From: Ophioderma brevispina
Lineage: Eukaryota > Echinodermata > Ophiuroidea > Amphilepidida > Ophiodermatidae
Reading direction: 5' to 3'
Length of the DNA stretch: 64,000 bases
Assembly (NCBI GenBank): GCA_023653785.1
Contig: JAMKCH010079092.1
Location: forward strand, 1-64,000
Shown: in pieces, positions 58,815-64,000 of the stretch
Numbering within the stretch: position 1 is the stretch's first letter
Layout of the letters: each line of letters starts with the position of its first letter
Program-made: the position numbers and the translations under genes
Notes under the pieces: generated by a model
The model's input: only the letters and a program-made list of their open reading frames with translations
Database searches by the model: none
What the model was told of the DNA's origin: nothing

Positions 58815-59294
58815 TTAATGAAGGTAGGTAAAAAATGTGGGTCAAGAGCGGCTGTATTGCTTATGATTGCCTACGTATTCATTCAAAGTTCCAGTCCTCC
58901 GCGAAAAAATAATCAATGTGAACATTTTGGAACATTCATTGAAATAAGGTTTCAAAGTTTGGGTGTAAGATTCCATAATTTGTTATGTATTTCCGAATAA
59001 TGAAAAGTTTGGACCATTTTTTTTTCTTGATATTGGAAGATTTACACAAAGAATGTCATGATGTTGTGTGTAGACTCCTCCAAGTCTCTTTGTCTTTGCC
59101 ATACTCCACAACAGTGATTCCGAGGACAGAGTGAAAAATGGGTCCATAACTTCATAAGGAAAGATCAAATACAGAATTCAAATTTTTCTCTATAGTAGTG
59201 TGATAAATGTGATAGTCATATCTTCTGTAGATTTTCCCTGCTGCAGAAGTATCTAACAAAACAATGCGAGTGTAACTCTTTTTGACTCACCCGG
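58815..59294. mobile_element. Tc1/mariner-like element, copy B, left-truncated
   Basis: It aligns with 7069-7555 of copy A, including AGATTCCAT, TTTCAGAATAATGAAA-like and CCACAACAGTG blocks, and ends with the same terminal sequence CTTTTTGACTCACCC followed by GG and TA at 59295-59296. The left half is missing. Confidence 0.7.
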
Positions 59295-59296
59295 TA

Positions 59297-60434
59297 TTTT
59301 GTTCCGGTATGTTGGCCGAATAATCATTTCTTCCTCTTCCACCAATCACCTCTGAATGGTGCTTTATTAACAACCTTAGGGGGTTCCTAGAGTTTTAGGT
59401 TTCTCAAAGAACCATTTTCCTTGGTACCAGAACCTTTTATAGTCTACTACAAAGAATCCCACAAAGAGTCATTAGAAGGTAGCTTACATATTATAATCTA
59501 TTTTCTCGAATAACGGTATGTTAGTAATTTAATTGAAACGCAGCACTTGCAAAGTGAAAGAACAGACACAAGAGCAACATGTTTTTATTTTAAAATTATA
59601 TGTTTTCAAAATAATCACTATTCTACCTCTTTACATTTTAATCTTTTTGGCCTCAAGCAAAGCCAAATTAGATGACTTTTAATGGACTATCTCGGTCACA
59701 TACTCGCGTGCCTAATATCGTTCCATGGAGGATTCAAATTAGTTTTTTCATCAGTCCCGGAGCGACACGATATGTTTTCTTATTTCATTTCACCAAAAAA
59801 AGGTATACTGTCCTATCAGTCCGTGGTCATCGCGTGTCTGTGTTGTTTCCGTGATTAGATACTTTTTCCCCCCACCATTTTCACCGGGTTCTTTGTATTT
59901 GTCATTTGCCCTCATTTTCACAAGCCTAATCAGTGCTTGGAGCAGAAACAAAGTGCCAAAAAACTTTATTCCACAAAATGAGGCCCTTTTCGAAGCCAAT
60001 TGCAACTGACAATTATTGATATATTTTCAGTACTGACACCTCTTTGTTGCTGTTATACAGGGAATTAACTGTTTTTCTTCTTCTGCTTCCGACTTCTAAC
60101 TAAAAGGCCCTCGCGCTTTATACAGCCGAATTCGTCATGGCCTAATACGTCAAAACTTATTCGTTTTTTATAAAAAAAATAGAATCCTGGCAAATATATT
60201 GGAATAGGATACTGATCAAATGAATAGAACTCTAAAACGAAATATAATTCTTTTCATTCTTCATGTTAGAGGGGATCGTATCATAGTGGAATTGATGATA
60301 TAGCGACGGGGGCGACCCGGTAGAACAAATCAAAAACAACGGAAACCATTGGATGTATTTCTCGTTGTAGACTACTCCATTTTTGTCTTAGTAAGTATAC
60401 TGGTGTTACGAAGCCCTGGAAGGGACATGCAGTT
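59297..60434. other. Unassigned spacer
   Basis: No gene, termini or tandem repeats recognised. Confidence 0.4.
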
Positions 60435-61310
60435 TTTTGTTCCACTTCAACTTATGTCTTGTTCCCTCAAGTTATTATCTTGTTCCCTCAACTTATTATC
60501 TTGTTCCTTAAAGTTAGTATTCTGTTCCCTCAAGTGATTATAGTGTTTCCATCAACATATTTCTCTTTCTCGTCAAGATATATGCTTCCCTTAACTTATT
60601 ATTGGTTCCCCTTCGATGATAGTATCATGTTCCATACAATTTATTTGATCCCTATCTTGTTCCCTCAAGTTATTATCTTGTTCCCCCAAGATGTTACATG
60701 TTTCCTTAAAGATTTATCTTGTTCCAGTCAACTATTCTTGTTCATTTAGATATGATTGGTGTCATCAAGATATGATCTTGTTCCCTAGAGTTACAATCTT
60801 GTACCTCAAGTACCATATTGTTCCCTCCAAGTTTATTTTGTTCCTCAACGTTGTTCCTCCACTTTTGTTTCCTCAATTTTTTGGTTTCTCCCCTTTTTTG
60901 TTTTTCTTTCCTTGTTGTTCCTCAAATGTTTTTCTAACATTTTGTTTCCTCAAGTTATAATCTGTTGCTTCAAGGATTATATTGTTCTCTCAAGATTTTA
61001 TCTTTACCTCAAGTTATTATATGTTGCCTCAAGTTTATTGTTTCCTCATATTATTTTGTCCTAAATTTTTCCCTCACCTTTTTTTGTTTCCTCAAACTTT
61101 TTTGTTTTCTCCACTTTATTTCCCCTCAAGTGTTCTGGTTGTCATCAAAGGTGAGTATCTTATTCCCTCAACTTAGTTTCTTGTGTCCGCCCAAATATTA
61201 CTTTATAGCTTTTGTTTCAACGCTTTCGGTTTCCAAAACCCCTTTTTTGTTTTCTCAACCTTTTTTAGTTTCCTCCACTGCGTTTTTTGTTATTCTCACC
61301 CTTTTTACAG
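60435..61310 (+). repeat. Degenerate 22-bp minisatellite, about 0.9 kb
   Basis: Roughly 40 degenerate copies of a unit close to TTGTTCCCTCAAGTTATTAT run through this interval. They are clearest at 60440-60540 and increasingly degenerate after 60850. The unit length is not a multiple of three, so the overlapping + strand frames of up to 157 codons are read-through artefacts with rotating Phe/Pro/Leu/Ser repeats. Confidence 0.92.
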
Positions 61311-61466
61311 TCACTGAGAATGCAATGGGGCGATACACTAAATATTTCATTGTATTTCCTTTATTTTTTTTTTTTTTAATTTTACCAATTAAATTTGAGC
61401 TTTTGGTATCAAAATTTAGCATAGGAAGCGGTGGGTAGCTGAACCGAATAAGGACACCCGAATATC

Positions 61467-61826
61467 GGGGCAATCTTACACGGCAGCGCAGATCCAGATC
61501 GGAGCCAGATCTCGTATCCAGTATGCGTCTACACGGGCAACGGCAAACTTGATCAGATCTGCAAAGCGTACATGTGTTGTTCCACGACTTGGTTAATGTA
61601 GACTGCACTTGATCGCGTACTTTTAGGTTAGCGAAAGTATTCCTCGATCACCAAGGTTACGCGTAGCATTGTACACTTTACGCTTCGAAAGGGCGCTGTA
61701 CTTTTCGCAATCACTGCGCCGTGTAGAGTTCTTAAAACGGTTTCTCCCCATTGATCTGATTCTGTGATTGGAGCTCCCCCGTGATGCGCATAGGATCTGG
61801 ATCTGACGCTCCGTGTAGATTGCCCC
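61467..61826. mobile_element. 360-bp MITE with 3-bp ATC duplication
   Basis: The termini GGGGCAATCTTACACGG (left) and the inverse of GGGGCAATCTACACGG (right) continue inward to CAGATCCAGATC on both sides, about 34 bp of near-perfect inverted repeat. ATC flanks each side (61464-61466 and 61827-61829). Its size and 3-bp duplication fit a PIF/Harbinger-like MITE (inference). Overlapping minus-strand frames are not genes. Confidence 0.82.
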
Positions 61827-61829
61827 ATC

Positions 61830-62639
61830 TTTGAAGGACGTACTCCTTCCTGACAATTCAGGTTTCGCCCAAGGTCATTTCATGCGGTACTTATGGCCAT
61901 TCTTGTTGACCCCGGGGTCACTGTTGACCTACCTATGTGACCCACCCCAATCGGGAACTTAAATGTCTCGATTGGGTACTCTTCCGATTAGGTCGATTGT
62001 CGTGGGCGATATCGTTAAATGTTAGTATCGTTCACAATCAAGTCTTCTGTAGTATTATATTGAACGCTAAAATTATATTCGTCGTCGTATTGAACAGGTG
62101 GAAGTCGGCATATAAGAACACTATCTGAGACTAAACTTTGCGCTGTAAATCATCGTCATAATGGCGAGTGGAACTCAACGCCAGCTGTACCGGGAGTGAG
62201 CACTTTGACCCAGTCATTTGGTTGGTTGGTTGGTGAGTCTTGAGGTCTTTTATCCATTTTCTTCCGATAAATTAAAAATATCGTCCTTGTGTTGTTTTTA
62301 AGCTTGACATTTTAGATCAACAAGAAGGGAATAATTCATACAGGGTCGAGTAAAAATTCGGCAGCGCCCCTTGGCGGCCCTTGCCTTGGATTTGACGCAC
62401 TGCAATTTTCCGTTTCCAAAGAGGCACGGGGGACAAGGCTATGTTTCGAGCTACACTGGATACACGATTTAAAATTGTTTGTCTATGGCTAAAATAGTTT
62501 TTTTTTTTTGTTGTTTGTTTTTAAATTTTAGCAAAAATCCGGTTATGACATGGCAATGTCACCACTTGTACTGCCCCGCTGTACGATAGACTAGACAGGG
62601 TCGGGAATTCAATCTGTGAGCTTGTGTGCGATTGTGGCC
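61830..62639. other. Unassigned spacer
   Basis: No gene recognised. Several TGACC/GGTCA half-sites occur around 61870-61945. Confidence 0.4.
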
Positions 62640-62840
62640 CGATAATATGTGCCTGGACCATATGGGTCCAGGACCATATTTGATATATGTATGCTCAGGA
62701 ACCATATTATGGTCCTGGAGCATAAAATATCTGGGAAATATTCTAAATCAACATGCTCCAGGAGCATATTGCCATATGCTCCTGGTGCTGTGCATCAAAT
62801 TTCAATGCTCCAGAACCAATGTCAAGGACCATATATTGGC
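62640..62840. repeat. Cluster of overlapping short palindromes
   Basis: Copies of the ATGCTCC(A/T)GGAGCAT motif and of GGACCATAT/ATGGTCC recur in both orientations. Exact examples are ATGCTCCAGGAGCAT at 62753-62767 and GAGCATAT...ATATGCTC at 62763-62782, which share bases and so offer alternative hairpins. No coding frame is credible here. Confidence 0.85.
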
Positions 62841-63010
62841 AAAATTGCAACCAAAAGCGGTCTGTTAGCCATGGCGTTGCTATCTGTTACAGACGGTGTT
62901 TACCCACCGGGGGGGGCCCGGGGGGGCAGGGCGCTCATAAAAATTGACGTACCTGCTCCTACAGACATGCATGATATCAAGGGCTAGCGGGGACAGATTT
63001 CTTGACCCAA

Positions 63011-63031
63011 AACGGGGTCAGTGACCCCGTT
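63011..63031. repeat. Perfect 21-bp palindrome
   Basis: AACGGGGTCA and its exact inverse flank a single central G. A related inverted AGGTCA pair lies at 63600-63613. Confidence 0.9.
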
Positions 63032-64000
63032 CATAAGCATTCCAGCCATGTCAGCGGTATGTATGCACTTGGTTCCATTTAATGAACTTATTCTAGAATG
63101 GTTGAGCTTTTTTAAATTCCTGAATTTCCGAGAATATCACCTTAAATTTCATTCTTTTGAAAGAATTATGTTAAATGAGGCAAAATTGCAACAGCTTACG
63201 CTGGACCCCAGTAAAACTACTTCCAATTAACACCCCCGAACCCCCATTTAAAGCGTTTCCAATTAATTAAAATTGCTCTCAAGTAGTTAATGTTTTATTT
63301 CATATAGGAAAATTATGCTTATGGCCCCTTGAAACTAAATAGATACTAGTTAAAGCCCGAATGAATAGAGTTTTAACAAGCATCTGGGCCAAGTGTAAAA
63401 AGTTAATGTCTAAATCATAAGCCTTAATTCATAGGCGTGTATAAAAAGCTTTATAAAAGCTACCAATCTGGCGTCCGGTATAAAAAAATGTGTTTTCCGA
63501 TGGCGAACTTTTGATTGTATACCGCTCAACCCTATTGCACAAGCGACATCCGTTTAGTACCAAAACCGGGCTATCGAGAATTGGGGTGGGTAATAGGGTA
63601 GGTCACAGTGACCGGGTCACAAAATGGCCATACCGAATTTCATGTGCCAGTGGGAGACTTGCCCTGTGAGAAGCGGAAATCGTTATGCGCAATATTGCAC
63701 AGGGCAGCTGGCAGCTAGGGACGCGAATTCAATCAATGATGTGAAGAACATGAAAGATAAAAAAAAAACAGAATAAGTAATTGAAAAAAGAGTTTATCAA
63801 CGGCACGACACAGTTACTAATTAGATAAAATCCCAATATGGACATCAGGAAACGGAAAAGCTTGTAGGTATTAGTAATCAGATGAAAACGTTAATTTAAA
63901 ATTACGTAAAAGGTAAACAAAATTACTAATTGAACAAGTGTGTTCGTAAGTATTCCAATGTATAGCCGCTGTGAGACGGTATTACATATCGTTGCAAGAA
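63032..64000. other. Unassigned window end
   Basis: AT-rich sequence with AGGTCA-CAG-TGACC at 63600-63613 as the only notable motif. No gene recognised. Confidence 0.45.

Noticed and set aside
60349..61438. Series of plus-strand frames up to 157 codons
   Set aside because: They are read-through of the 22-bp minisatellite, with the same peptide rotating through three frames.

Overview
This window looks like gene-poor, repeat-dominated nuclear DNA from a marine invertebrate deuterostome, most likely an echinoderm. That assignment is an inference. It rests on AT-rich sequence with no bacterial gene organisation, several families of decayed non-LTR retrotransposons, a Gypsy integrase relic, tRNA-derived SINEs, many short inverted-repeat DNA elements, a strong excess of the palindrome TAGGCCTA, and a foldback transposon with the architecture described for sea-urchin TU elements. 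I found no intact host gene, rRNA or genuine tRNA gene, and no CRISPR array. Almost every long open frame is a retroelement relic, a read-through of low-complexity sequence, or chance.

Layout. 0-12 kb: small DNA elements (a TTAA-flanked element; a pair of about 485-bp MITEs with 8-bp target duplications, one of which has its empty site elsewhere in the window; a Tc1/mariner-like element with TA flanks) and a 1-kb tandem duplication. 12-16 kb: a 0.9-kb polypyrimidine tract and a TIR element. 17.36-18.09 kb: the most striking object, a 731-bp foldback element with perfect 8-bp target duplications, 38-bp perfect ends and inverted arms carrying a motif repeated with 21-bp phasing. 18.36-23.56 kb: a 5.2-kb element with long terminal inverted repeats, holding a decayed coding region, a SINE and a 1.3-kb palindrome. 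23.9-24.4 kb: a CACTG-ended element. 25.4-28 kb: LINE relics, including a 5'-truncated minus-strand LINE whose reverse transcriptase is split by a 165-bp insertion.

28.1-28.96 kb: a short palindromic derivative of the 5.2-kb family. 29.8-35.3 kb: a 455-bp tandem duplication, then a Gypsy relic (gag fragment joined straight to integrase) interrupted by a 3.4-kb element carrying an array of about 200-bp repeats. 35.3-41 kb: mostly unassigned, with one hairpin MITE. 41.2-45.5 kb: one CR1/L2-like LINE on the minus strand, broken by two tRNA-SINEs and a foreign LINE 3' end. 46.2-48.1 kb: another reverse-transcriptase relic between an inverted coding-like pair. 48.3-53.1 kb: a 2.4-kb unit duplicated in tandem, each copy holding an 0.8-kb palindrome. 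55-62 kb: further MITEs and a 22-bp minisatellite. 62.6-63.6 kb: a cluster of short palindromes.

Nothing suggests genes acting together in a pathway. What the window records is successive layers of transposition. Many frames are broken by single-base indels and repeat copies differ mainly by indels, so either the elements are old or the consensus sequence is noisy; I cannot tell which from the sequence alone.
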